The notes below the pieces were generated by a model. It was not told where the DNA came from and did not search any database. It saw only the letters and a list, made by a program, of their open reading frames with translations. A stretch of 16,922 bases of DNA. Source: an uncultured Alphaproteobacteria bacterium (GTDB lineage: Bacteria > Pseudomonadota > Alphaproteobacteria > RF32 > CAG-239). The position numbers and the translations under genes were made by a program. Of the stretch, positions 6,495 through 15,389 are shown in pieces. Within the stretch, counting starts at the first letter, position 1; every line of letters starts with the position of its first letter. Location of the stretch: NCBI GenBank assembly GCA_944392185.1, contig CALXVW010000061.1, forward strand, positions 1 through 16,922, read 5' to 3'.

Positions 6495-7067
6495 TTATGC
6501 CTCCTCAACAGCGAGTTTAGCATTGCTGGTGTTTTCGCGGCGGCTGACGATATCTCCAACTTTCTTACCGCGTTTAGCAGCAACCATACGAGGTGAATTG
6601 ATAGCTTCCAGAGCGTTAAAAGTAGCCTTAATCATATTGTAGGGGTTGTTTGAGCCCAATGATTTGGCAACCACGTCCTGAACACCCAAAACTTCGAAAA
6701 TAGCACGCATCGGGCCACCGGCAATAACACCGGTACCGGCAGGAGCAGTACGAAGATAAACTTTACCAGCGCCGAAACGACCGGCGATATCATGGTGAAG
6801 AGTTCTTCCCTCACGCAACGGAATGCGAACCATGTTTTTCTTAGCTTCATTGGTAGCCTTGGTAATAGCCTCGGGAACCTCACTGGCCTTACCCGTACCG
6901 AAACCGACGCGACCTTTTTGGTCACCAACGACAACGATAGCGGCAAAAGACATTGTGCGGCCGCCCTTAACGGTTTTGGCTACGCGATTAATGTGAACCA
7001 GTTTCTCAACCAGTTCCTCTTTCTTTTCCGTCTTATTATTACGACGATCTACAGCTTGTTGTGCCAT
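6495..7067 (-). CDS. rpsE: 30S ribosomal protein S5
   Basis: S5 helps shape the mRNA entry channel and takes part in decoding fidelity. The 190 residues (167 in E. coli) include an N-terminal double-stranded-RNA-binding domain with VVVGDQKGRVGFGTGKASEV (45–64) and a C-terminal domain with GTGVIAGGPMRAIFEVLG (111–128). Extra length is at both ends, with an alphaproteobacterial-style N-terminus (RRNNKTEKKEELVEKLVHINRVAK). It is 11 nt after rplR. Confidence 0.98.
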   Translation of the reverse strand: MAQQAVDRRNNKTEKKEELVEKLVHINRVAKTVKGGRTMSFAAIVVVGDQKGRVGFGTGKASEVPEAITKATNEAKKNMVRIPLREGRTLHHDIAGRFGAGKVYLRTAPAGTGVIAGGPMRAIFEVLGVQDVVAKSLGSNNPYNMIKATFNALEAINSPRMVAAKRGKKVGDIVSRRENTSNAKLAVEEA

Positions 7068-7078
7068 TTCTTAAACTC

Positions 7079-7441
7079 CTAGAATTTCAAACCAGCTTCA
7101 CGAGCTGCATCAGCCAAAGCCTTAATACGGCCATGATAGATATAGCCACTGCGGTCAAAGACAACTTCATTAACTCCGGACTTGAGAGCGCGCTCGGCAA
7201 TCAATTTACCGATAAAGCTTGCAGCCTCAACATTAGAAGATTTCTTGAGGTTGTCGCGAACTTCCTTTTCCAAAGTAGAAGCAGAAGCAACCGTAACACC
7301 TTTGGTATCGTCAATAATCTGAGCATATACATGCATATTGCTGCGAAATACAGACAATCTCATCTTTCCATTCGCAGTTTTTTTGAGAGCAGACCGAATA
7401 CGGTCTCTTCTCTTTTGAAACAATTCTCTTGGCGTACTCAT
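7079..7441 (-). CDS. rplR: 50S ribosomal protein L18
   Basis: L18 binds 5S rRNA together with L5 in the central protuberance. The 120 residues (117 in E. coli) show the basic N-terminus, RLSVFRSNMHVYAQIIDD (28–45) and the C-terminal FDRSGYIYHGRIKALADAAREAGL. It is 12 nt after rplF and upstream of rpsE, the standard spc order. Confidence 0.98.
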   Translation of the reverse strand: MSTPRELFQKRRDRIRSALKKTANGKMRLSVFRSNMHVYAQIIDDTKGVTVASASTLEKEVRDNLKKSSNVEAASFIGKLIAERALKSGVNEVVFDRSGYIYHGRIKALADAAREAGLKF

Positions 7442-7453
7442 TTAATTCATTCC

Positions 7454-7993
7454 TTATTTCTTCTTGCCTTCTTTACGACGGATGTATTCACCTTCATATT
7501 TTACGCCTTTCCCTTTGTAGGGCTCAGGTTTTTTGAACTTGCGAATTTCCGCGGCAAATTGACCAACAAGTTGCTTATCGGCACCAGAGATTGTAATCTG
7601 AGTAGCGCTCGGGCAGCTAACTTTCATACCTTTGGGAGCCTCAACCGGAACATCATGAGAAAATCCGAGAGACAAAACCAATTTATTGCTGCCTTCAACA
7701 CGAGCTTTATAACCAACGCCCACCAACTCAAGATTCTTAGAAAAACCTTCATGAACGCCTTTTACAATGCAGTTGATATTAGCTCTGGTGGTACCCCACA
7801 AAGCGCGAGAATGTTTGTTCTCAAGTTTCGGAGTAACAACAACTTTGTTTTCATTAACTTCTACGGCAATATGATCTGCGTCAAAAGTATGGGAAAGCTC
7901 ACCGAGCTTACCGCTGGCCTTAACCAGATTACCTTCAACAACAACCTTAACGCCTTCAGGGACGATAACCGGATATTTTCCAACTCTAGACAT
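7454..7993 (-). CDS. rplF: 50S ribosomal protein L6
   Basis: L6 lies near the sarcin-ricin loop and the factor-binding site of the large subunit. The 179 residues (177 in E. coli) contain two repeated domains; SRVGKYPVIVPEGVKV opens the first and the C-terminal PEPYKGKGVKYEGEYIRRKEGKK is the family signature. ATG start with GGGAG upstream; 12 nt after rpsH. Confidence 0.98.
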   Translation of the reverse strand: MSRVGKYPVIVPEGVKVVVEGNLVKASGKLGELSHTFDADHIAVEVNENKVVVTPKLENKHSRALWGTTRANINCIVKGVHEGFSKNLELVGVGYKARVEGSNKLVLSLGFSHDVPVEAPKGMKVSCPSATQITISGADKQLVGQFAAEIRKFKKPEPYKGKGVKYEGEYIRRKEGKKK

Positions 7994-8005
7994 CCTATTT
8001 CTCCC

Positions 8006-8404
8006 TTAAAATACCTGGCACAAAATTTCGCCGCCGACATTGGCCTTACGAGCTTCATTGTCGCTCATAACACCTGCCGGAGTTGAAATAATGGAAATAC
8101 CAAGACCGTTATAAACTCTGGGCAAGTCTTTAACGCTGGAATAAACCCGACGTCCCGGAGTAGATACACGGTAAATTTCAGTAATAACAGAAGTACCTTC
8201 GTGATACTTCAATTTAATACGAAGTTCATCGACACCCGGACGAACGTTAACGCGCTCATAACCCAAGATGTAACCTTCTTTTTTAAGAACTTCCAAAACA
8301 TTTTCACGCAAGCGGGAAGCCGGAGATACAACCTCACTCTTCTTCGCTCTTTGTGCGTTTCTAATGCGTGTGAGCATATCGCCCAAAGGATCGGACATAG
8401 ACAT
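8006..8404 (-). CDS. rpsH: 30S ribosomal protein S8
   Basis: S8 binds 16S rRNA helix 21 and is the translational repressor of the spc operon in E. coli; whether it does so here cannot be seen. The 132 residues (130 in E. coli) carry MSDPLGDMLTRIRNAQ near the start and the C-terminal ISTPAGVMSDNEARKANVGG. Two ATGs are possible (8404, 8398); GGAGG is placed best for the first. Confidence 0.97.
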   Translation of the reverse strand: MSMSDPLGDMLTRIRNAQRAKKSEVVSPASRLRENVLEVLKKEGYILGYERVNVRPGVDELRIKLKYHEGTSVITEIYRVSTPGRRVYSSVKDLPRVYNGLGISIISTPAGVMSDNEARKANVGGEILCQVF

Positions 8405-8416
8405 ATATCTTCCCTC

Positions 8417-8722
8417 CTACCAGCTAGATTTAACCAAACCGGGAATTTCACCAAAGCTGGCCATATCTCTGAGTTCGATACGAGCCAAACCGAATTTCCG
8501 GTAAACACCACGAGAACGCCCCGTAAGCTTGCAACGATTACGATAACGAATCTTTGCAGAGTTGCGCGGCAATTCAGCCAATTTCAAAGTAGCTTGGAAT
8601 CTCTCTTCCGGAGAGACTGTTTTATCCATAACTATCTTTTTGAGCTTAGCGCGACGAGAAGCGAACTTCTCAGCCATTTTAGCTCTTTTCAAGTTTCTGT
8701 AAACTGAACTTGTTTTTGCCAT
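8417..8722 (-). CDS. rpsN: 30S ribosomal protein S14, zinc-independent long form
   Basis: S14 completes the small-subunit head with S3 and S10. The 101-residue length equals the E. coli long form; the C-terminal RNRCKLTGRSRGVYRKFGLARIELRDMA block is intact, and the CxxC pairs of the short zinc form are absent. It lies 11 nt after rplE. Start ATG at 8722 is preceded by GGGGAA. Confidence 0.98.
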   Translation of the reverse strand: MAKTSSVYRNLKRAKMAEKFASRRAKLKKIVMDKTVSPEERFQATLKLAELPRNSAKIRYRNRCKLTGRSRGVYRKFGLARIELRDMASFGEIPGLVKSSW

Positions 8723-8733
8723 TCTTTTTCCCC

Positions 8734-9273
8734 TTATTTCTTGTAAGGAAGGTTAAAGCCGGTCAGAAGAGCCTTAGCTTCTTCATCAGTCTTTGCAGTT
8801 GTGCAGATGCAAATATCCATACCGCGAACATTCTCAACCTTATCATAGTTGATTTCGGGGAAAATGATTTGCTCTTTAATACCAAAAGCAAAGTTACCTC
8901 TTCCGTCAAAGTTCTTACCGGTAATACCGTGGAAGTCTCTAACGCGGGGCAAAGCCATGTTAATCAGTCTTTCCAGAAACTCATACATTCTGGTAGAACG
9001 CAAAGTTACTTTACAGCCAATCGGCATGCCTTCTCTTACTTTGAAGGTAGCAATCGACTTACGAGCTTTGGTAACAACCGGTTTTTGACCGGCGATCAAA
9101 GCGAGCTCCTCAACAGCGTTGTTGAGCTTTTTCTTATCGGTAACGGCATCGCCGATACCCATATTCAATACAATTTTAGTCAGCTTCGGAATCTCATGTG
9201 GGTTGGTGTAACCGAATTTCTCCACAAGAGATTTTTTTATGACTTCATTGTACAATGTCTCAAAATTTGCCAT
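8734..9273 (-). CDS. rplE: 50S ribosomal protein L5
   Basis: L5 binds 5S rRNA and contacts P-site tRNA and S13. I start it at ATG 9273, giving 179 residues, the same as E. coli, with GGAGA about 7 nt upstream. An in-frame ATG at 9288 overlaps the rplX stop (TAATG) and would add five residues (MGEKF), but it would place the GGAG inside the coding sequence. Conserved blocks are KIVLNMGIGDAV, ARKSIATFKVREGMPIG and NFAFGIKEQIIFPEI. Confidence 0.96.
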   Translation of the reverse strand: MANFETLYNEVIKKSLVEKFGYTNPHEIPKLTKIVLNMGIGDAVTDKKKLNNAVEELALIAGQKPVVTKARKSIATFKVREGMPIGCKVTLRSTRMYEFLERLINMALPRVRDFHGITGKNFDGRGNFAFGIKEQIIFPEINYDKVENVRGMDICICTTAKTDEEAKALLTGFNLPYKK

Positions 9274-9287
9274 AAATTTTTCTCCCA

Positions 9288-9596
9288 TTAATCGATTACT
9301 TCACCGGTTTTACGAGCAACGCGCACTTTTTTCCCGTCAACGGTTTTATATCCGATTTTGGTAGCCTTGCCGTCTTTAGCAAGAGCCACGTTAGAAACAT
9401 GGATTGGCGCTTCTTTAGTAACAATTCCGCCCGGAGTTGTCTGGCTGGGTTTTGTATGACGTTTAACCAAGTTAACACCTTGAACCACAACCTTATTCTC
9501 TTTAGGCATAGCTTTTACTACTTCACCAGTTTTGCCTTTGTCATCACCTGACAAAATTACAACTTGGTCACCCTTTTTAATTTTCAACTTAGGCAT
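9288..9596 (-). CDS. rplX: 50S ribosomal protein L24
   Basis: L24 is an assembly initiator of the large subunit. The 102 residues (104 in E. coli) begin with a KOW motif, KIKKGDQVVILSGDDKGKTG (4–23), and include NLVKRHTKPSQTTPGGI. Its ATG shares a base with the rplN stop (TAATG), and its own stop shares a base with an upstream in-frame ATG of rplE, so the three genes are probably translationally coupled. Confidence 0.98.
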   Translation of the reverse strand: MPKLKIKKGDQVVILSGDDKGKTGEVVKAMPKENKVVVQGVNLVKRHTKPSQTTPGGIVTKEAPIHVSNVALAKDGKATKIGYKTVDGKKVRVARKTGEVID

Positions 9597-9964
9597 TATA
9601 ATACCTCCGGTGCTAATGAAATAATTTTCATAAATTTCTTGGCACGCAATTCTCTGGTAACGGGGCCAAAGATACGAGTACCGATAGGCTCACCGTCTTT
9701 GTTAATCAAAACTGCGGCGTTTTTATCAAAACGGATAACAGATCCGTCTTTACGTCTAATGTCAGAAGCCGTACGAACAATAACAGCCTTCATAACATCA
9801 CCTTTCTTAACACGACCCTTAGGAATAGCATCTTTAACAGACACTACAATAACGTCACCTACAGAAGCGTGCATTCTCTTGGACCCGCCAAGAACCTTAA
9901 TGCACTGCACCTGACGTGCGCCAGAGTTGTCGGCTACATCAAGGTTGGTTTGCATTTGAATCAT
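9596..9964 (-). CDS. rplN: 50S ribosomal protein L14
   Basis: L14 lies at the subunit interface and forms bridges to the small subunit. The 122 residues match the family (123 in E. coli) with MIQMQTNLDVADNSGARQV (1–19), an SVGDVIVVSVKDAIPKG motif and the C-terminal FGPVTRELR. It opens the spc part of the cluster, after a 134-nt gap from rpsQ that holds stem-loops. AAGGAA precedes the ATG. Confidence 0.98.
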   Translation of the reverse strand: MIQMQTNLDVADNSGARQVQCIKVLGGSKRMHASVGDVIVVSVKDAIPKGRVKKGDVMKAVIVRTASDIRRKDGSVIRFDKNAAVLINKDGEPIGTRIFGPVTRELRAKKFMKIISLAPEVL

Positions 9965-9997
9965 TTTTCAATTCCTTTTCTTTTGTTTAAGTTAATC

Positions 9998-10055
9998 AAC
10001 TTCGCGGTTCAGAAGTTTTTTCCGACGGCGGAGATAAACTTGAAATATCTCCGCC
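9998..10055 (-). promoter_or_regulatory. stem-loops in the rpsQ–rplN gap (spc leader)
   Basis: A perfect 10-bp stem (GGCGGAGATA, 10027–10036, with TATCTCCGCC, 10046–10055) with a 9-nt loop is followed, in minus-strand order, by a 6-bp stem AACTTC/GAAGTT (9998–10003 / 10012–10017). CCGAC (10022–10026) could also pair with GTCGG near 10084–10088 to enclose a larger domain. No T-run follows the GC-rich stem on the minus strand, so it is not an ordinary terminator there. It sits where the S10 and spc operons meet in E. coli. I saw no convincing promoter. Confidence 0.55.
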
Positions 10056-10098
10056 CCGAAAAATCTTTTCAGACACCGCACCAGTCGGTTAACATTCT

Positions 10099-10344
10099 CT
10101 AGGCGTTGTCTTCACTATTTGACATTACTGTCCAGCACTTTGTCTTAGAATACGGAGCCGATTCGATAATGCGGACGGTATCCCCGACTTTGCACTGATT
10201 GTTTTCATCATGAGCAGCATATTTTTTGCTTTTCTTGATGAACTTTTTATATACAGGATGCATAACCTGAGGCTCTACGCGAACAACAACAGTCTTATCC
10301 TGCCTGTCACTAACAACAACACCTTGAAGAATTCTCTTAGGCAT
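10099..10344 (-). CDS. rpsQ: 30S ribosomal protein S17
   Basis: S17 is a primary 16S rRNA-binding protein with an OB fold. The 81 residues (84 in E. coli) contain LQGVVVSDRQDKTVVVRVE (6–24), HPVYKKFIKKSKKYAAHDE and VGDTVRIIESAPYSKTKCW. It is 11 nt after rpmC. It ends the S10 part of the cluster. Confidence 0.98.
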   Translation of the reverse strand: MPKRILQGVVVSDRQDKTVVVRVEPQVMHPVYKKFIKKSKKYAAHDENNQCKVGDTVRIIESAPYSKTKCWTVMSNSEDNA

Positions 10345-10355
10345 ACTCTTTTCTC

Positions 10356-10553
10356 CTAACTATTCTTCTTGCGCTCGGAAAGGAGCGTGTTGATTTTTGC
10401 TACTTCACGACGGACGTTTCTTAATACAGCAGTATTTTGTAATTGTCCAGTAGATTGTTGCACCCGAAGGTTAAATTGTTCTTTTTTGCATTCGAGCAAT
10501 TTTGCCTCCAGTTCATCAATACTCATAGCACGAAGATCTTTTGTTTTAACCAT
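10356..10553 (-). CDS. rpmC: 50S ribosomal protein L29
   Basis: L29 lies by the polypeptide exit tunnel and, with L23, forms the docking area for trigger factor and SRP. The 65 residues (63 in E. coli) form the usual helical hairpin: DLRAMSIDELEAKLLECKKE then a basic second helix RNVRREVAKINTLLSERKK. It starts 2 nt after the rplP stop. Confidence 0.97.
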   Translation of the reverse strand: MVKTKDLRAMSIDELEAKLLECKKEQFNLRVQQSTGQLQNTAVLRNVRREVAKINTLLSERKKNS

Positions 10554-10555
10554 TT

Positions 10556-10981
10556 TTAGGCTCCTTGCTCTGAATTAAGTTTTTTAACAAACTTGGTCTT
10601 AATCGGCAATTTGGCAGCACCCAAAGCAAAAGCTGCGCGTGCGGTCTCTTCATCGATTCCTTCTGCCTCAAACAGAATACGACCTGGTTTAACTCTGGCA
10701 ACCCAGAACTCTACAGAGCCCTTACCTTTACCCATACGAACCTCAGCAGGTTTGTCTGATACAGGAACATCTGGGAAAATTCGGATCCATAATCTTCCGG
10801 CTCTTTTCATCTCACGGGTAATCGCACGACGTGCAGCCTCAATCTGGCGAGCGGTAATGCGGTCCGGAGTCAAAGCCTTCAATCCATATGAACCGAAATC
10901 TAAGCTTGATCCGCCTTTGGCCAGGCCGTGAATACGACCCTTATGCTGTTTGCGGAACTTTAATCTTTTAGGACTTAACAT
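10556..10981 (-). CDS. rplP: 50S ribosomal protein L16
   Basis: L16 supports the A-site and peptidyl-transferase region. The 141 residues (136 in E. coli) contain MLSPKRLKFRKQHKGRIHG (1–19), VRMGKGKGSVEFWVARVKPG and LFEAEGIDEETARAAFALGAAKLP. It is 12 nt after rpsC in the usual order. Confidence 0.98.
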   Translation of the reverse strand: MLSPKRLKFRKQHKGRIHGLAKGGSSLDFGSYGLKALTPDRITARQIEAARRAITREMKRAGRLWIRIFPDVPVSDKPAEVRMGKGKGSVEFWVARVKPGRILFEAEGIDEETARAAFALGAAKLPIKTKFVKKLNSEQGA

Positions 10982-10993
10982 TTCTATTTACCT

Positions 10994-11662
10994 TTATTTC
11001 TGTTCAGCCAACTTTTTGTCCTGAGCCATCGGATCATGAGCCATAATCTCACCTTTATAGATCCAAACTTTTACGCCGCAGGCACCATAAGTGGTGTGAG
11101 CTGTGGAAGTTGCATAGTCAATGTCAGCACGCAGAGTATGCAAAGGCACGCGACCTTCACGATAATACTCTGTTCTGGCAATTTCGGCACCGCCCAAACG
11201 ACCAGAGCAGCAAACCTTGATACCTTCAGCGCCCAAACGGAGAGCAGACTGCATAACGCGTTTCATAGCACGACGGAAAGCCACACGGCGTTCCAACTGC
11301 TGAGCAACACTGTCAGCCACCAATTTGGCATCGAGTTCCGGCTTTCTGACTTCCAGAATATTCAACTGAACTTCAGAGTCTGTCATTTTCTGAATTTCTT
11401 TGCGCAGAACCTCGATATCCTGACCTTTTTTGCCGATAACCACACCCGGACGAGCGGAATGAATGGTAACGCGGGCTTTTTTGGCCGGACGTTCAATAAC
11501 GATCTTGCTGATACCGGCCTGAGCCAGTTTTTCTTTCAGAAAGTTTTTAATTTTAACATCTTCGAGGAGGTAGTCAGCATATTTTTCATCTGCATACCAA
11601 CGGGAATCCCATGTACGGTTAACCCCGAGACGAAGACTGGTAGGATTTACTTTTTGTCCCAT
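10994..11662 (-). CDS. rpsC: 30S ribosomal protein S3
   Basis: S3 lines the mRNA entry tunnel and has helicase-related function. I start at ATG 11662, giving 222 residues (233 in E. coli) and the conserved MGQKVNPTSLRLGV; GGGGAG lies 7 nt upstream, inside the end of rplV. An upstream in-frame start at 11692 would add ten non-conserved residues inside rplV. The KH domain has the GKKG loop at 77–80, followed by QDIEVLRKEI; the C-terminal domain has RVPLHTLRADIDYA. Confidence 0.98.
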   Translation of the reverse strand: MGQKVNPTSLRLGVNRTWDSRWYADEKYADYLLEDVKIKNFLKEKLAQAGISKIVIERPAKKARVTIHSARPGVVIGKKGQDIEVLRKEIQKMTDSEVQLNILEVRKPELDAKLVADSVAQQLERRVAFRRAMKRVMQSALRLGAEGIKVCCSGRLGGAEIARTEYYREGRVPLHTLRADIDYATSTAHTTYGACGVKVWIYKGEIMAHDPMAQDKKLAEQK

Positions 11663-11666
11663 TAGT

Positions 11667-12041
11667 TTACTCCCCACGCTCAGCAACAACAATGGTCATG
11701 TTGGAGAAAGGTTTCAAAACTCTAGCTCCACGTCCACGACCTCTGGCGTGCATACGTTTCATTACTAAACCCTTGCCCACGAAAGCTTCTTTAACAAAAA
11801 GCTTATCAATGTTCAACTGGTGGTTATTCTCAGCGTTAGCAATAGCTGATTGCAAAATAGCCAAAGCTACTTTTGCGATTCTCTTCTTAGAAAAGCTCAG
11901 CTCGGCAACAGCCTTAGAAGCATTCAAACCACGGATAGAAGCGGCAATCAAATTCAGTTTGCGCGGAGAAGTACGAATAGAGTGGCAAACGGCCAAAGCC
12001 TCATTTGCGGCAACTCTTCTAGCATCTTTAGATTTGCTCAT
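11667..12041 (-). CDS. rplV: 50S ribosomal protein L22
   Basis: L22 has an extended beta-hairpin lining the exit tunnel, where macrolide-resistance changes occur. The 124 residues are longer than the 110 of E. coli because of an N-terminal extension (about 15 residues). RTSPRKLNLIAASIRGL (23–39) and the hairpin MKRMHARGRGRGARVLKP are intact. Its ATG overlaps the rpsS stop by one base (TAATG). Confidence 0.98.
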   Translation of the reverse strand: MSKSKDARRVAANEALAVCHSIRTSPRKLNLIAASIRGLNASKAVAELSFSKKRIAKVALAILQSAIANAENNHQLNIDKLFVKEAFVGKGLVMKRMHARGRGRGARVLKPFSNMTIVVAERGE

Positions 12042-12322
12042 TATGCACCTCTCTTAGCTTTTTTGTCTGCAGCGTGGCCGTAGAAAGTACGGGTCGGAGC
12101 AAACTCACCAAATTTGTGACCAATCATATCCTCGGTAACCAAAACCGGGATAAACTTGTGACCATTGTGGACACCGAATGTCAAGCCGACAAATTGCGGC
12201 AACATTGTAGAACGGCGAGACCAGATTTTAATCACTTCATTACGGCTGGAAGCCTTAGCTGCTTCAGCTTTTTTCAGAAGATAGCCATCAACAAACGGCC
12301 CTTTCCATACGGAACGTGTCAT
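12041..12322 (-). CDS. rpsS: 30S ribosomal protein S19
   Basis: S19 sits in the head near the A-site finger and pairs with S13. I start at ATG 12322, giving 93 residues (92 in E. coli) and the conserved MTRSVWKGPFVDGYLLKKAE; AAGGAG is 8–9 nt upstream. A TTG two codons earlier is too close to that site. LPQFVGLTFGVHNGHKF and GHKFGEFAPTRTFYGH are present. Confidence 0.97.
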   Translation of the reverse strand: MTRSVWKGPFVDGYLLKKAEAAKASSRNEVIKIWSRRSTMLPQFVGLTFGVHNGHKFIPVLVTEDMIGHKFGEFAPTRTFYGHAADKKAKRGA

Positions 12323-12334
12323 ATGCAAATCTCC

Positions 12335-13171
<837 letters not shown>

Positions 13172-13174
13172 TTT

Positions 13175-13492
13175 CTAAATCCCTGTAGTAACATCAATGT
13201 TTTGACCTTCGGCCAAAGTAACAACGGCTTTCTTGAAGTCAGAACGCTGACCGACATAGCCTTTGAAACGTTTTTCTTTGCCGAACTGACGAATTGTATT
13301 AACCTTGTTTACCTTAACATTAAAGATTGCCTCAACAGCAGCCTTAACGTCATCTTTGCTGGCAGACAAAGGAACCAAGAACGTAACCTTACCGGCCTCG
13401 GAAGAAATCATGGATTTCTCGGTAATAACCGGACGAACGAGAGTATCGTACATTTTTGCAGTTACATTGTTTGTTTTGCTGGACTTACTCAT
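13175..13492 (-). CDS. rplW: 50S ribosomal protein L23
   Basis: L23 rims the exit tunnel and binds trigger factor and SRP. I start at ATG 13492, which overlaps the rplD stop as ATGA and has AGGAGA upstream within rplD, giving 105 residues (100 in E. coli). An upstream in-frame TTG at 13513 would add seven residues encoded within rplD. LVRPVITEKSM and the KVNKVNTIRQFGKEKRFKG region identify the family. Confidence 0.97.
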   Translation of the reverse strand: MSKSSKTNNVTAKMYDTLVRPVITEKSMISSEAGKVTFLVPLSASKDDVKAAVEAIFNVKVNKVNTIRQFGKEKRFKGYVGQRSDFKKAVVTLAEGQNIDVTTGI

Positions 13493-14109
13493 TTCAATCT
13501 TTCTCCTAAGCAAACAACTGCGTCTTTAGTCAAAACCAGTTTGTCTTTTCTCAAGATGTCATATACGTTGGCACCAACGGTCGGCAATACATCAACACCA
13601 ATAATGTTTCTGCTGGCCAAAGCAAAGTTCATATCAACTTCTTTTCCGTCGATGAACAAGCTGTTGGTCAAACCGCAAGCAGCCAATTTATCTTGGAGCT
13701 CTTTGGTTTTGGGAGCAGCCAACTTGGCTTCGTCGATAATAACCAAATTACCCTCTTTAGCCTTAGCAGAGAGAGCAGTTTTCAAACCAAGTTTTCTAAA
13801 CTTCTTGGTCAGCTCATGAGAATGGTCACGAACGACTGGGCCGAATACGACACCACCTTTTCTAAATTGGGTACCTTTGCGAGAACCCTGACGAGCGCGT
13901 CCGCCGCCTTTTTGCTTAAACGGCTTAGCCGGTGTCAAGGCAACCTCGGAACGACCTTTGGTCTTATGGTTACCAGATTGTAGTCTGGCCAACTGCCAAA
14001 CAACAACACGGTGCAAAATATCCGGACGAACTTCCAAACCGAAAATAGATTCGTCAAGCTCGATTGTCCCGACATTTTTATTATCTAAATTTAAGATGTC
14101 CTGTTTCAT
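13489..14109 (-). CDS. rplD: 50S ribosomal protein L4
   Basis: L4 has a globular domain and a long loop that reaches the exit tunnel. In E. coli it represses its own operon by binding the S10 leader. The 206 residues (201 in E. coli) carry the basic loop at about 45–90, with KQKGGGRARQGSRKGTQFRK at 65–84. Whether autoregulation exists here is unknown, though a structured leader precedes rpsJ. Stop overlaps the rplW start by four bases. Confidence 0.98.
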   Translation of the reverse strand: MKQDILNLDNKNVGTIELDESIFGLEVRPDILHRVVVWQLARLQSGNHKTKGRSEVALTPAKPFKQKGGGRARQGSRKGTQFRKGGVVFGPVVRDHSHELTKKFRKLGLKTALSAKAKEGNLVIIDEAKLAAPKTKELQDKLAACGLTNSLFIDGKEVDMNFALASRNIIGVDVLPTVGANVYDILRKDKLVLTKDAVVCLGERLK

Positions 14110-14128
14110 AATTTTAATCCTTTAATTT

Positions 14129-14851
14129 CTATGCATTCTCAGCCGGGGTTTCGGCTTTAACTGCAACAGGTTCATCAGCTTTTTTCAAACCGGCAGGCAT
14201 CGGCAATTTGACGGATGCAGGTTTCTTAACGGCATCGGTAATATAAACCCAGCTGTTTTCACAACCCGGAACACCACCTTTAACCATAATCAACCCCTTA
14301 TCGGCGTCAACAGACACAACCTTCAAGTTCTGAACGGTAACGCGCTCATCACCCATATGGCCGGCCATTTTCTTGCCCTTAAATACTTTACCGGGATCTT
14401 GTCTTTGTCCTGTAGAACCATGAGAACGGTGAGAAATAGATACACCGTGAGAAGCTTCCAAACCGGCAAAGTTGTGACGTTTCATAACACCGGCAAAACC
14501 TTTACCGATAGATGTTCCGCAAACATCAACAAACTGACCGGGAACAAAATGTTCTACAGATAATTTATCGCCGACAGAAAGCAAGCAATCTTCAGAAACT
14601 CTGAACTCTGCCAATTTCTTTTTCGGCTCAACATTAGCTTTGGCGAAATGACCTTTCAACGGTTTGGAAAGGTTCTTGGCTTTGATGTTTCCGCAGCCCA
14701 GCTGAACGGCGGTATACCCGTCTCTCTCTTTGGTTCTGACGTCAACAACCTCAAGCCCGTCCACATGCAAAACAGTAACCGGAATATGAGTTCCGTCCAT
14801 TTCAAACACGCGTGACATTCCAAGCTTTTTTGCGATTAGACCCGTACGCAT
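14129..14851 (-). CDS. rplC: 50S ribosomal protein L3
   Basis: L3 is an early assembly protein whose loop approaches the peptidyl-transferase centre. The 240 residues exceed the 209 of E. coli, mainly through a C-terminal tail rich in Ala, Pro and Glu (about 215–240), common in alphaproteobacteria. HGSTGQRQDPGKVFKGKKMA (143–162) is the conserved loop, containing the Gln that is methylated in E. coli. A 67-nt gap separates it from rpsJ. Confidence 0.98.
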   Translation of the reverse strand: MRTGLIAKKLGMSRVFEMDGTHIPVTVLHVDGLEVVDVRTKERDGYTAVQLGCGNIKAKNLSKPLKGHFAKANVEPKKKLAEFRVSEDCLLSVGDKLSVEHFVPGQFVDVCGTSIGKGFAGVMKRHNFAGLEASHGVSISHRSHGSTGQRQDPGKVFKGKKMAGHMGDERVTVQNLKVVSVDADKGLIMVKGGVPGCENSWVYITDAVKKPASVKLPMPAGLKKADEPVAVKAETPAENA

Positions 14852-14918
14852 TATTATTTTTTCCTTTTCTTAATTGGTTGACTTTTCCAAAAACTCCAAA
14901 AAGCCAACATTAACGTTA

Positions 14919-15230
14919 TTACAATTTAATTTCCACATTAACACCGGCAGCCAGATCCAGCTTCATCAAAGCGTCAACTGTTTGCGGTGTGGGATCTACG
15001 ATGTCGAGAAGTCTCTTGTGAGTACGGATTTCGAACTGCTCACGAGATTTTTTATTAATGTGCGGAGAACGGTTTACCGTAAATTTCTCGATTCTTGTCG
15101 GCAAAGGGATCGGCCCTCTGACGTTTGCCCCTGTTCTTTTGGCTGTGTGCACGATCTCTTTTGTAGAGAGGTCAAGCAAACGATGGTCAAAAGCTTTAAG
15201 GCGAATTCTTATATTTTGTGTATCCATCAT
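14919..15230 (-). CDS. rpsJ: 30S ribosomal protein S10
   Basis: S10 is a head protein of the small subunit and, as NusE, takes part in transcription antitermination with NusB. The 103 residues equal the E. coli length: IRIRLKAFDHRLLD, GPIPLPTRIEKFTVNRSPH and REQFEIRTHKRLLDIVDPTP are all present. Two adjacent ATGs (15230 and 15227) are possible; AGGA lies about 13 nt upstream, so the ribosome site does not decide. It is the first gene of the cluster; no tuf, fusA or rpsL precedes it here. Confidence 0.98.
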   Translation of the reverse strand: MMDTQNIRIRLKAFDHRLLDLSTKEIVHTAKRTGANVRGPIPLPTRIEKFTVNRSPHINKKSREQFEIRTHKRLLDIVDPTPQTVDALMKLDLAAGVNVEIKL

Positions 15231-15389
15231 ATTAAAATACTTTTCCTATAACTAGACGGCAAAAACCTGTTTTCAGATTCGCCATCTAAATGTTAAACCT
15301 CGCAGAGCCTTGAAATTCAAGGAATACGTTATGTTTTATACCCCAAGTGCTAGACAGAGTCGCCCCTTTCCCTCACTTGTCGTGGGGCT

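Noticed and set aside
7061..8086. 341-codon plus-strand open frame spanning rplR, rplF and part of rpsH
   Set aside because: It runs opposite three well-identified ribosomal genes and its translation has no recognisable features.
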